The position numbers were made by a program, and so were the translations under genes. The notes under the pieces were generated by a model, which saw only the letters and a list, made by a program, of their open reading frames with translations, did not search any database and was not told the origin of the DNA. A stretch of DNA of 6,852 bases from Candidatus Nanopelagicales bacterium (GTDB lineage: Bacteria; Actinomycetota; Actinomycetes; S36-B12; UBA10799), in contig JALOLM010000159.1 in NCBI GenBank assembly GCA_025455985.1, positions 1 through 6,852 of the forward strand. The letters run 5' to 3'. Below are positions 1-5,716 of the stretch, in pieces. Within the stretch, counting starts at the first letter, position 1. Every line of letters begins with the position of its first letter.

Positions 1-8
1 CTTGATCG

Positions 9-95
9 TGGTGCGCGAGGGGGGAGTTGAACCCCCACGCCCTTGCGGGCACACGGACCTGAACCGTGCGCGTCTGCCTATTCCGCCACCCGCGC
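9..95 (-). tRNA. tRNA-Leu (anticodon CAG), CCA end encoded
   Basis: Read on the minus strand, the sequence folds as a class II (long variable arm) tRNA. The 7-bp acceptor stem pairs GCGCGGG with CTCGCGC (one G-T pair), followed by discriminator A and an encoded CCA at 11-9. The anticodon stem CACGG/CCGTG encloses the loop TTCAGGT, giving anticodon CAG at plus positions 59-61, which reads leucine codon CUG. The T arm is GGGGG-TTCAACT-CCCCC, and the variable arm TGCCCGCAAGGGCGT contains a GCCC/GGGC hairpin, as expected for tRNA-Leu. It begins 17 bases after the stop of the ABM gene on the same strand. A TACCCT hexamer lies 9 bases upstream of the mature 5' end and could be a -10 box, but I see no convincing -35, so readthrough from the upstream genes is equally possible. 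Confidence 0.97.
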
Positions 96-112
96 GCTTT
101 CCCAAGGGTACA

Positions 113-463
113 TCAGGGGTCGGCGGTGAAGTTGATGTGCATCCGCAGCGGCTCCAGCGGGAGGACTTGGGGTTCCTCGGCCAGAACCTCCGACAGTTCG
201 CCGATCAGATCCGCGAACGGCACAGACGACCGGTGCTTGTCTTGGCCATCAGGCCCGCTGAACCACTCGAACAGCCACACCGCGTTGATCTCCTGGGGAT
301 CCAGGCACATGACGAACGCCTCGGTCTGCGGTTCGGCCTCGAGCAACTCGTCGGCGTACCGGTGCAGGGCGTCCAATAGCGCCGGCCGTCGACCGGGCTG
401 AGCCAGCAGGCGCACCATCAGTCCCTGTCGTCCAGGGAGGAGGTCCTGCAGCGGTTGACTCAC
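113..463 (-). CDS. Putative ABM-domain protein (antibiotic biosynthesis monooxygenase-like, quinol monooxygenase family fold)
   Basis: This 116-residue cytoplasmic protein reads as a single ABM (dimeric alpha-beta barrel) domain. Visible hallmarks are the opening strand VRLLAQPGRRPALLDAL, a helix ending before EAEPQTEAF, the central pattern LDPQEINAVWLFEWFSG, and DKHRSSVPFADL, the usual His-containing segment leading into the second helix. Family members include cofactor-free monooxygenases acting on quinols or polyketides, but many have no known substrate, so only the fold is claimed. The listed start is GTG at 463-461. No good Shine-Dalgarno precedes it, but it lies only 17 bases after the stop of the upstream protease, so reinitiation is plausible. 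An internal ATG at 418-416 would give 101 residues and matches where the ABM fold normally begins, so the start is uncertain. There is no signal peptide. Confidence 0.75.
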   Translation of the reverse strand: MSQPLQDLLPGRQGLMVRLLAQPGRRPALLDALHRYADELLEAEPQTEAFVMCLDPQEINAVWLFEWFSGPDGQDKHRSSVPFADLIGELSEVLAEEPQVLPLEPLRMHINFTADP

Positions 464-480
464 GAGGGGAGCGTATCGGC

Positions 481-2439
481 TCAGAGCTCGTTGGCCGCAG
501 GTCCGTGCCAGAGATCAGCCGGGGAGTAGACCCGCAGCGCCCCTTGCTTGGCCGGCAGGCTGTACCGGCCGTTGGGCTTGGACTGGGTCGTTGCGATCGT
601 CTTCCAGTCGTTGCCGGCGCGCCGCTGCAACTGCACCTCACTGGCGGCCTTGCTCGGGGTGACCCGCCCGGTGATCCGACCGCCCCGCTTAGCACTCACG
701 GTGGTGTTGATCCACTGCGACTCCTGCGGGCTCGCGGCGTTCCAGAAACCCGGGGCCAGCAGTGTGAACTGGTAGTGGAACGACCAGCGCATATCACGCA
801 CGGTGAACGTGTCGGGACCGTCGGCGCTGGGGACGAAACGGCGGACGTTCTCGTTGCCGCCGCCTTGGCGCGTGGTCAGTTGCAGCGGCCAGCCGCCGAT
901 CCAGCCGAAGATCGGTAACCGCAGGCCGACCTGCAGCTTCTGCGTGCTGTTGCGGGGTACCGAGCGCGATTCGGTGAGGGTCCAATTGGCCGGGCGCAAC
1001 GTTGCCACTGCGCGGGACGTCCCGCTGGGACCGAAGACGAAGACCGCGAAACCGTAACGCTTGTTGGCGTTCTTGCCCGAGAGTTCTACGGTGACCGGCT
1101 CCCAGTTGCCGGCACCTTCTGCCACCTTCGCCCCGGAGCTCGGTCCGGCCGGGGCCTTCTTGCCCTTCTTGAACCGCACGACGTAGGTGGTGCCCCCGGC
1201 CGGTGTGAAGGTCAGCCGGGCGACGCCTTCGGGAGTGCCCGTCGCGGCGATGTCACGGGGCATTCCCGGAGCGCGACCAGCGCCCATCTGCTGCAATAAC
1301 GCAGCGGGGTCGACCATCCCGGCGCCGGTATCGGTCTGGCGACCTTCCTCCCCGAGGTCACGGGCGGTGGCCACGATCTGCTGCAGTAGCGGTTCACCAC
1401 CAGCACCCGGGGAGTAGCTCATGGCCAGCGCTGCAATGGCGCTGACGTAGGCCGTCGACATCGAGGTGCCGGAGGTCCAGGTGTACTTCGGTCCGTTGAA
1501 CGTGGACAGGATCCCCTGGCCGGGGGCAACGACGTCGATGTGTGAGCCGCGGTTGGAGAAGGACGCAGCCTTGTTGTCGAAGTCCGTTGCGCCGACCCCG
1601 AGCACCCCCGGGTAGGCGGCCGGGTACATCTCCAACCGCGCGCCCTCGTTGCCACCGGCGGCGATCAGGGTCACACCAGCGCCACGTGCGTAGTCGATGG
1701 CCTCGGCCTCGACCCGGTTGCTGGTGTCCGCGCCGAACGACATGTTGATCACGTCGGCGCCGTTGTCGACGGCCCAGATGATGCCGCGAGCGATGTCGTC
1801 GGAGTCGCCGACGCCCTCGGAGTCCAGAACTTTCACAGGCATGATGCGCGCACCCGGGGCCAGTCCGGCGATACCGGAACCGTTGGTCTTGCCCACGATC
1901 ATCCCGGCCAGGAAGGTGCCGTGGCCGTTGTTGTCAGCCCGGGCGCCCGCCTTGTTGGTGATCGCGTTGTAGCCCTTGTCGATCTTGCCCTTGAGGTCCG
2001 GGTGGGAGGCCTTCACGCCGGTGTCGAGGATGGCCACGGTCACTCGGGAGCCGTTGGAACGCTGCCAGAGGTCCTCGGCCTGCAGCCGGTTCAAACCCCA
2101 CTGCAGGTCGCGGCCGGCGTCGTCGGCAGGCAGTGCCATCGCGTAACGCCTCGTGGGTGTGTCGACTGCGAGCACCGTGTCGTCGGCGGTCTGCTGCTCC
2201 AACGCGGCAACGTCCGGCGCGGTCGCAACCTCCAGCGTCCCGTCGTCGGTACGCACCACCGCGGACACGGCCTCGGTGGGCGCAACCTCGGCCGGCAGGT
2301 CGGGGCCGAGGGTCGGGACCTCGGGTTCCGGCGCAATCTCGATGACAGGCTGCACGGGGGGGAGGTCTTCTGCCAGGGCAGGGGTCAGCGGGACGAGCAC
2401 CATTGTGGCGGCAGCCATGCCCGCGACGATCCTGCGCAT
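481..2439 (-). CDS. Secreted S8-family subtilisin-like serine protease with C-terminal beta-rich extension
   Basis: This 652-residue exported endopeptidase starts at ATG 2439-2437, preceded by GGAG at 2448-2445, five bases away. Residues 1-23 form a signal peptide (MRR, a hydrophobic core, cleavage after Ala-Leu-Ala). A Pro/Glu-rich segment (about 27-56) and a propeptide-like region (about 57-110) follow. The catalytic domain spans about 111-385. It has Asp139 in ILDTG, His173 in NGHGT, the oxyanion Asn264 in AAGGNEG, and Ser326 in SGTSMS. After Ser326 the family's usual Met-Ala-X-Pro-His is Met-Ser-Thr-Ala-Tyr, so the conserved proline is alanine. Residues about 395-482 resemble a fibronectin III or Ig-like sandwich, and about 585-640 (ITGRV, then VQLQRR, W, NGRYSL) resemble another. 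There is no LPXTG or C-terminal membrane anchor, so release into the medium is likely. The open frame continues upstream of this start, but that part overlaps the divergent glycosylase gene and lacks a signal peptide at its N-terminus. Confidence 0.95.
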   Translation of the reverse strand: MRRIVAGMAAATMVLVPLTPALAEDLPPVQPVIEIAPEPEVPTLGPDLPAEVAPTEAVSAVVRTDDGTLEVATAPDVAALEQQTADDTVLAVDTPTRRYAMALPADDAGRDLQWGLNRLQAEDLWQRSNGSRVTVAILDTGVKASHPDLKGKIDKGYNAITNKAGARADNNGHGTFLAGMIVGKTNGSGIAGLAPGARIMPVKVLDSEGVGDSDDIARGIIWAVDNGADVINMSFGADTSNRVEAEAIDYARGAGVTLIAAGGNEGARLEMYPAAYPGVLGVGATDFDNKAASFSNRGSHIDVVAPGQGILSTFNGPKYTWTSGTSMSTAYVSAIAALAMSYSPGAGGEPLLQQIVATARDLGEEGRQTDTGAGMVDPAALLQQMGAGRAPGMPRDIAATGTPEGVARLTFTPAGGTTYVVRFKKGKKAPAGPSSGAKVAEGAGNWEPVTVELSGKNANKRYGFAVFVFGPSGTSRAVATLRPANWTLTESRSVPRNSTQKLQVGLRLPIFGWIGGWPLQLTTRQGGGNENVRRFVPSADGPDTFTVRDMRWSFHYQFTLLAPGFWNAASPQESQWINTTVSAKRGGRITGRVTPSKAASEVQLQRRAGNDWKTIATTQSKPNGRYSLPAKQGALRVYSPADLWHGPAANEL

Positions 2440-2476
2440 TGACACTCCAGGCACCTTCCTTCTGCACTCACCATAA

Positions 2477-2503
2477 GACGTTGCAGCCCCCTTGGCCGGT
2501 TCC
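2477..2503 (-). promoter_or_regulatory. Candidate ECF-sigma-type promoter of the S8 protease
   Basis: On the minus strand GGAAC (2503-2499) is followed after exactly 18 bases by CGTC (2480-2477). Actinobacterial ECF sigma factors of the SigE/SigH/SigR groups recognise GGAA(C/T) -35 elements about 18 bases from a (C)GTT/CGTC-like -10. Transcription would start near 2470, giving a 5' leader of about 30 bases that contains the protease's Shine-Dalgarno. No comparably good TTGACA/TATAAT pair was seen on this strand. Two short motifs can match by chance in GC-rich DNA. Confidence 0.4.
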
Positions 2504-2524
2504 GCCCACATGGGTGCACGGTGG

Positions 2525-2554
2525 GGCAGGTGGCGAATCCGGGAGCCACCAGCC
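2525..2554. promoter_or_regulatory. Imperfect inverted repeat upstream of the glycosylase operon (possible operator or leader hairpin)
   Basis: The arms are GGCAGGTGGC (2525-2534) and GCCACCAGCC (2545-2554), separated by 10 bases. The arms are complementary at 9 of 10 positions, with one A/A mismatch. The half-site centres are 20 bases apart, about two helical turns, which suits a dimeric regulator on one DNA face. The right arm ends 11 bases before the ATG at 2566, so a bound repressor would block initiation. Transcription starting further upstream would place it as a leader hairpin instead. Neither the regulator nor the promoter is identified. Confidence 0.4.
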
Positions 2555-2565
2555 AGTATCGGGGT

Positions 2566-3450
2566 ATGCCCGAGTTGCCGGAGGTCCAGGCGCTGGCCGA
2601 CACGATCGCCGAGCAGTTCACCGGCCATTGGATCGCGAAGGCCGAACTGGGCAGCCTCTCGGCGCTGAAGACCTACGACCCGCCGCTGGGGGCGCTGGCC
2701 GACGCCTCCTTGCTGGGCACCAGTCGCCGGGGCAAGTTCCTCATCCTCAACCTGGTGTCTGCCGACGGCGAGCCCTTCGCCCTGGTCACGCACCTGTCGC
2801 GTGCGGGCTGGGTCCATTGGCGGACGTCCAAGACCCTGGCGCCTCTGCGGCCTGGCAAGAACCCGGTGGCCCTACGGCTGACCTGGCGCGACGAGGCCGG
2901 TGAGACGACTGTTCTGGATGTGACCGAGGCCGGCACCCAGAAGCGGCTGGCCGTGTACCTGGTGCGCGACCTCGCCGACGTGGAGGGGATCGGCAGGCTC
3001 GGCCCCGACGCCGCAGCCGTGGACCGCGAGCAGTTCGGTCAGATTCTGGCAACCTCCGGCAAGCGGACTTTGAAGGTCCTTCTGCGGGAGCAATCCGTGA
3101 TCGCCGGGATCGGCAATGCCTATAGCGATGAGATCCTGCACGCCGCGAAGCTGTCGCCCTACGCGCAGGCCGAGGCGTTGACACCCGACCAGGTGGACGC
3201 ACTGTATGCGGCGATGAAGCAGACGCTGGCCGAAGCGACCGCTCGTGCGCACTCCGCGGAACTCGGCGCGATCAAGGCCGAGAAGCGCTCCGGGCTGCGG
3301 GTGCACAACCGCACCGGTGAGCCGTGCGACGTGTGTGGCACGGTGATCGCGCAGGTGCGTTTGGCCGATAGTTCGTTCCAGTACTGTCCAACGTGCCAGA
3401 CGGGCGGGAAGCCGCTGGCTGATCGAAGAATGTCGAGGCTGTTGAAGTGA
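2566..3450 (+). CDS. Fpg/Nei family DNA glycosylase/AP lyase
   Basis: This 294-residue base-excision repair enzyme removes oxidised bases and nicks the abasic site. The start is fixed by the mature N-terminus Pro2-Glu3 in MPELPEV, where the proline amine is the catalytic nucleophile. An in-frame GTG at 2521 would bury it and is rejected. Lys57 in SRRGKF is the conserved beta-hairpin lysine. The GPD motif is at 146-148, and the helix-two-turn-helix carries GIGNAYSDEI at 181-190. A C-terminal zinc finger has Cys254, Cys257, Cys274 and Cys277. The intercalation-loop segment reads THLSRAGW, with Arg79 where MutM-type Fpg has Met in HLGMSG, so it belongs to a divergent actinobacterial subgroup whose substrate I cannot assign. 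Length is normal. It is the first gene of a three-gene operon. No Shine-Dalgarno is at usable spacing; GGGG ends one base before the ATG, and translation may be leaderless. Confidence 0.93.
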   Translation: MPELPEVQALADTIAEQFTGHWIAKAELGSLSALKTYDPPLGALADASLLGTSRRGKFLILNLVSADGEPFALVTHLSRAGWVHWRTSKTLAPLRPGKNPVALRLTWRDEAGETTVLDVTEAGTQKRLAVYLVRDLADVEGIGRLGPDAAAVDREQFGQILATSGKRTLKVLLREQSVIAGIGNAYSDEILHAAKLSPYAQAEALTPDQVDALYAAMKQTLAEATARAHSAELGAIKAEKRSGLRVHNRTGEPCDVCGTVIAQVRLADSSFQYCPTCQTGGKPLADRRMSRLLK

Positions 3451-4700
3451 ATGGACTTGCCGATGTCGTCGGCGTCGAACATGTCATCACCGACCCCGGG
3501 CTGCGCGAGGGGTATCAGACGGACTGGACCGGCCGGTTCAGCGGCGAGTGTGAGGCGGTCGTGCGCCCGGCCGACACCGCCGAGGTCGCCGGCGTCCTGG
3601 CGTGGGCGCGGGAGAACGGCCGGGCGGTGCACGTGCAGGGTGGCAACACCGGGCTCGTGGGCGGTTCGGTGCCATCGGCCGACGGCCGCCCGGTGGTCAT
3701 CCTGTCAACCGTGCGCCTGCGCAACCCCGCGAAGGTCGTCGGACACAGCGCAATTGTGGGTGCCGGCGTCACGCTCGGTGAGGTGCAGCGCCTGGCTGCC
3801 GATCACGGGCTGGTGTACGGCGTGGACCTTGCTGCGCGGGACTCGGCAACCATCGGCGGGACAGTAGCGACCAACGCCGGGGGGATCCGGGTGTGCCACT
3901 ACGGGATGACCCGCTCGCAGGTCGAGGGGATCGAGGCCGTCCTGGTCGACGGCACGGTGATCCGGCGTATGGGCGGCCTGGCCAAGGACAATACCGGCTT
4001 CGATCTCGCCGGACTGTTGACCGGCAGTGAGGGAACCCTCGGCGTCATCACGGCTGTCCGGGTGAAGCTGCACGACCCCGCTGACGAGTCGGTGGTGGCG
4101 GTCTTCGGCGTCGACACCCTGGCCGAAGCCCTCGAACACGCCCACGCCCAAGGGCCGGGGCTGCAGGCCGCCGAGGTCGTGGACCGGGCCGCGTGGTTGG
4201 CCGCCGGCGGGCCGGATCTTGGCGACCACACCTGGGCGTTGTTGTTGGAGTCCTCGATGGAAACCGCCGAGCTGCCCGACGAGGCGCTGGTGGCTACGGA
4301 GGGTCCCGATCGCGCCCGCTTGTGGCATTTCCGGGAGTCGCAGGCCGAGGTGGCCGGGCAGGCGGGGGTCAAGCAGAAGGTCGATGTCTCCCTGCCCCTG
4401 GACAAGCTGGACGAGTTCACAACCGGAGTCTGGGCGGCCCACCCGTGCAGCATCTTCGGGCACGTGGCTGACGGGTCGTTGCATGTGGAACTGTTCGACC
4501 TCGGCGAGGACGACGTGCTGGACCGGGTGGTGGAACTCGGCGGCGCTGTCTCGGCCGAACACGGCGTGGGCCGGGTGAAGACTCGAGCAGTGGTCAACGA
4601 TCGGGGGGAGGCGACCATTGCGGCTATGCGTGCGTTGAAGGGTGCCTGGGATCCGGACGGGGTGCTCAATCCCGGCGTTGTGTTCGACGCGGAGCACTGA
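3447..4700 (+). CDS. FAD-binding oxidoreductase, GlcD / D-2-hydroxyacid (D-lactate-like) dehydrogenase family
   Basis: This 417-residue flavoprotein probably oxidises a D-2-hydroxyacid such as D-lactate, glycolate or D-2-hydroxyglutarate. The exact substrate cannot be read from sequence. The FAD_binding_4 (PCMH) domain covers about 35-210, with the FAD pyrophosphate loop VQGGNTGLVGG at 63-73 and ATIGGTVATNAGG at 134-146. The C-terminal FAD-oxidase domain follows, with KVDVSLP at 311-317, GHVADGSLH at 338-346, SAEHGVG at 369-375 and NPGVVF near the end. His339, His346 and Glu371 match the metal ligands known in D-2-hydroxyglutarate dehydrogenase relatives. The usual GDGNLH is ADGSLH here. At 417 residues it is shorter than many relatives (about 450-480), mostly in the central cap part. 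The GTG start overlaps the glycosylase stop as GTGA. GAGG at 3435-3438 is the ribosome site, 8 bases away. No signal peptide or membrane segment is seen. Confidence 0.9.
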   Translation: MNGLADVVGVEHVITDPGLREGYQTDWTGRFSGECEAVVRPADTAEVAGVLAWARENGRAVHVQGGNTGLVGGSVPSADGRPVVILSTVRLRNPAKVVGHSAIVGAGVTLGEVQRLAADHGLVYGVDLAARDSATIGGTVATNAGGIRVCHYGMTRSQVEGIEAVLVDGTVIRRMGGLAKDNTGFDLAGLLTGSEGTLGVITAVRVKLHDPADESVVAVFGVDTLAEALEHAHAQGPGLQAAEVVDRAAWLAAGGPDLGDHTWALLLESSMETAELPDEALVATEGPDRARLWHFRESQAEVAGQAGVKQKVDVSLPLDKLDEFTTGVWAAHPCSIFGHVADGSLHVELFDLGEDDVLDRVVELGGAVSAEHGVGRVKTRAVVNDRGEATIAAMRALKGAWDPDGVLNPGVVFDAEH

Positions 4701-5488
4701 TGCCCATCTGGCCCGATGTGCGGCTGCCGCGGCAGCCCCGGGAGACCCCGAAGGTGATCGCACACCGCGGTTCGTCCAAGGAGCACCCCGAACACACTCT
4801 GGCCGCCTACCGCAAGGCCATCGAGCAGGGTGCGGACCTGCTGGAGTGCGACGTGCGGCTCACCGCCGACGGACACCTCGTGTGTGTGCACGACCGGCGC
4901 ATCGATCGCACGTCCAACGGCCGCGGGGTCGTGTCGACGAAGACCCTGACCCAGCTCAAACGCAACGACTTCGGCTACGGCGCCGACCGCGGCGAAGTGC
5001 TGTTGCTGGAGGAGCTCATCAGTCTCGCCGTGGGGGCACCCCACCCGGTGGGCTTGGCCATCGAGACCAAGCACCCGACCAGATACGCCGGGCTTGTGGA
5101 GCAACGTGTGGTGGAGATGGTCCGCGACTTCGGACTCCTGCGCCCGCGGTTCGACCCTGCGGGAAACGTCTACCTGATGTCCTTCGCCGAGTTGGCGCTG
5201 CGCCGCTGGCGCGAACTCGCACCGGGTATGCCGGCGGTGTTCCTGATGGAGCGGGTGCCGCTGCGCTGCCGGAAGGGGTGGCTTCCGTTCGCCGCGGATG
5301 TGGCGGGGCCGTCGGTGGAGATCGTGCGCGAGTACCCGCAGTACGTGCGCCGGGTGCACCAGGCCGGCGGGCAAGTCTTCGTGTGGACCGTCGATAACGA
5401 GCAGGACCTCGCGCTATGCCGGTCGCTCGGGGTCGATGCGGTGGTGACGAACAAGCCCGCGCTCATCCGGGAGTTGCTGGACGGCTGA
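4700..5488 (+). CDS. Glycerophosphodiester phosphodiesterase (GDPD family)
   Basis: This 262-residue protein hydrolyses glycerophosphodiesters to sn-glycerol 3-phosphate and an alcohol, in phospholipid turnover. The TIM-barrel GDPD signature is complete: IAHRG (His22, Arg23), PEHT at 30-33, ECDVRLTADG with Glu49 and Asp51, VCVHD with His64, and IETKHP with Glu122 and Lys124. The C-terminal strand VFVWTVDN with Trp229, and VVTNKP before the end, also fit. Length is normal for a bacterial single-domain GDPD. There is no signal peptide, so it should act in the cytoplasm. The ATG start overlaps the stop of the preceding flavoprotein by one base (TGATG), with GGAG at 4691-4694 five bases upstream. 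It is therefore translated with the operon and is its last gene. The precise diester substrate is unknown. Confidence 0.95.
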   Translation: MPIWPDVRLPRQPRETPKVIAHRGSSKEHPEHTLAAYRKAIEQGADLLECDVRLTADGHLVCVHDRRIDRTSNGRGVVSTKTLTQLKRNDFGYGADRGEVLLLEELISLAVGAPHPVGLAIETKHPTRYAGLVEQRVVEMVRDFGLLRPRFDPAGNVYLMSFAELALRRWRELAPGMPAVFLMERVPLRCRKGWLPFAADVAGPSVEIVREYPQYVRRVHQAGGQVFVWTVDNEQDLALCRSLGVDAVVTNKPALIRELLDG

Positions 5489-5489
5489 G

Positions 5490-5514
5490 CCCGGCGGCGA
5501 TTGGGCCGTTCGGG
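5490..5514 (+). terminator. Hairpin directly after the GDPD stop, possible U-tract-less terminator
   Basis: Two bases past the stop, CCCGG and CGGC pair with GCCG and TCGGG (9 bp including one G-T pair, one bulged T at 5509) around a 6-base loop. No T-run follows. Such GC-rich hairpins are often proposed as terminators in actinobacteria, but this one could instead only stabilise the mRNA 3' end. Confidence 0.35.
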
Positions 5515-5528
5515 TGTCTGTGTATAAG
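5501..5528 (+). promoter_or_regulatory. Candidate housekeeping promoter in the non-coding region
   Basis: TATAAG at 5523-5528 matches the -10 consensus at five of six positions, which is rare in this GC-rich window. TTGGGC at 5501-5506, 16 bases upstream, supplies a half-matching -35. Transcription would start near 5535 and run towards the terminator at 5676-5708. The -35 overlaps the hairpin after the GDPD gene. Confidence 0.35.
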
Positions 5529-5644
5529 CAGCTCACGGCGGATTTCGTAACGATACGCCGCGTTCGGTTGCGGTAATCGGTGGCTTTTGTCCTGAACCCG
5601 TGCGGAATCAACTGTGATGCCCGACACACAGGGCCCGGATGGGC

Positions 5645-5673
5645 TTGTCCGTGATTCGTAGGCGTGCTAAGTT
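5645..5673 (+). promoter_or_regulatory. Candidate promoter abutting the terminator
   Basis: TTGTCC (5645-5650), an exact 17-base spacer and TAAGTT (5668-5673) form a reasonable sigma-70-type promoter. Transcription would begin near 5680, right at the base of the terminator hairpin, so any product would be very short unless terminator readthrough occurs. It may be a chance match in the AT-richer gap. Confidence 0.3.
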
Positions 5674-5675
5674 TT

Positions 5676-5708
5676 GGGTTGTTCGGATGGCGTCCGAACC
5701 CTTTTTTT
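5676..5708 (+). terminator. Intrinsic terminator
   Basis: The stem GTTCGGA (5681-5687) / TCCGAAC (5693-5699) has a 5-base loop. It can extend by two G-C pairs across a bulged TT, and it is followed at once by seven T residues (5702-5708). The T-run lies on the plus strand only, so it ends rightward transcription from the GDPD operon or the candidate small RNA. It also protects against transcription entering larC in antisense. The stop of the larC reading frame is only 9 bases beyond it. Confidence 0.8.
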
Positions 5709-5716
5709 GCCCCGTT

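Larger units (their letters stand above)
5535..5708 (+). ncRNA. Candidate small RNA or long 3' UTR between the GDPD operon and larC
   Basis: The stretch 5489-5716 has no supportable gene. It is less GC-biased than its surroundings. A candidate promoter lies at its left end and an intrinsic terminator at its right end, which would give an RNA of about 174 bases. Predicted structures are CGGCG/CGCCG at 5536-5540 and 5556-5560 with extra pairs inside, GCCC-GGAT-GGGC at 5633-5644, and the terminator stem. It matches no RNA family I can name. A 14-codon ATG frame at 5617-5661 is present, with no clear ribosome site. The simpler alternative is a long 3' UTR of the operon. Confidence 0.25.

Noticed and set aside
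9..95. tRNA-Leu as an attachment site of an integrated element
   Set aside because: There is no partial tRNA repeat in the window and no integrase. The neighbouring genes look like ordinary chromosome.
1921..2442. 173-codon plus-strand frame opposite the protease N-terminal half
   Set aside because: It is a shadow of the protease with a Gly/Arg/His-rich composition and no recognisable domain.
2440..2817. N-terminal extension of the S8 protease frame by 126 codons
   Set aside because: It overlaps the divergent glycosylase gene, would place the signal peptide internally, and the ATG at 2439 has a good ribosome site and a perfect signal peptide.
3451..3867. ATG-started frame (138 codons) just after the glycosylase stop
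   Set aside because: It is out of frame with the flavoprotein. The GTG at 3447 opens the frame that carries the FAD-binding motifs.
3705..4763. 352-codon open frame on the minus strand
   Set aside because: It is antisense to the FAD oxidoreductase, whose family motifs are complete on the plus strand.
4787..4798. PEHT instead of PENT in the GDPD signature
   Set aside because: As far as I recall this variant is common in actinobacterial GDPDs. The catalytic His, Glu and Asp residues are all present.
3899..5374. 491-codon open frame on the minus strand
   Set aside because: It is an antisense shadow of the flavoprotein and GDPD genes. The composition is low-complexity Ser/Thr/Arg/Pro and no family motif is visible.
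5617..5661. 14-codon ATG frame in the non-coding gap, possible leader peptide
   Set aside because: It has no clear Shine-Dalgarno and no downstream plus-strand gene to regulate. It could easily be chance.
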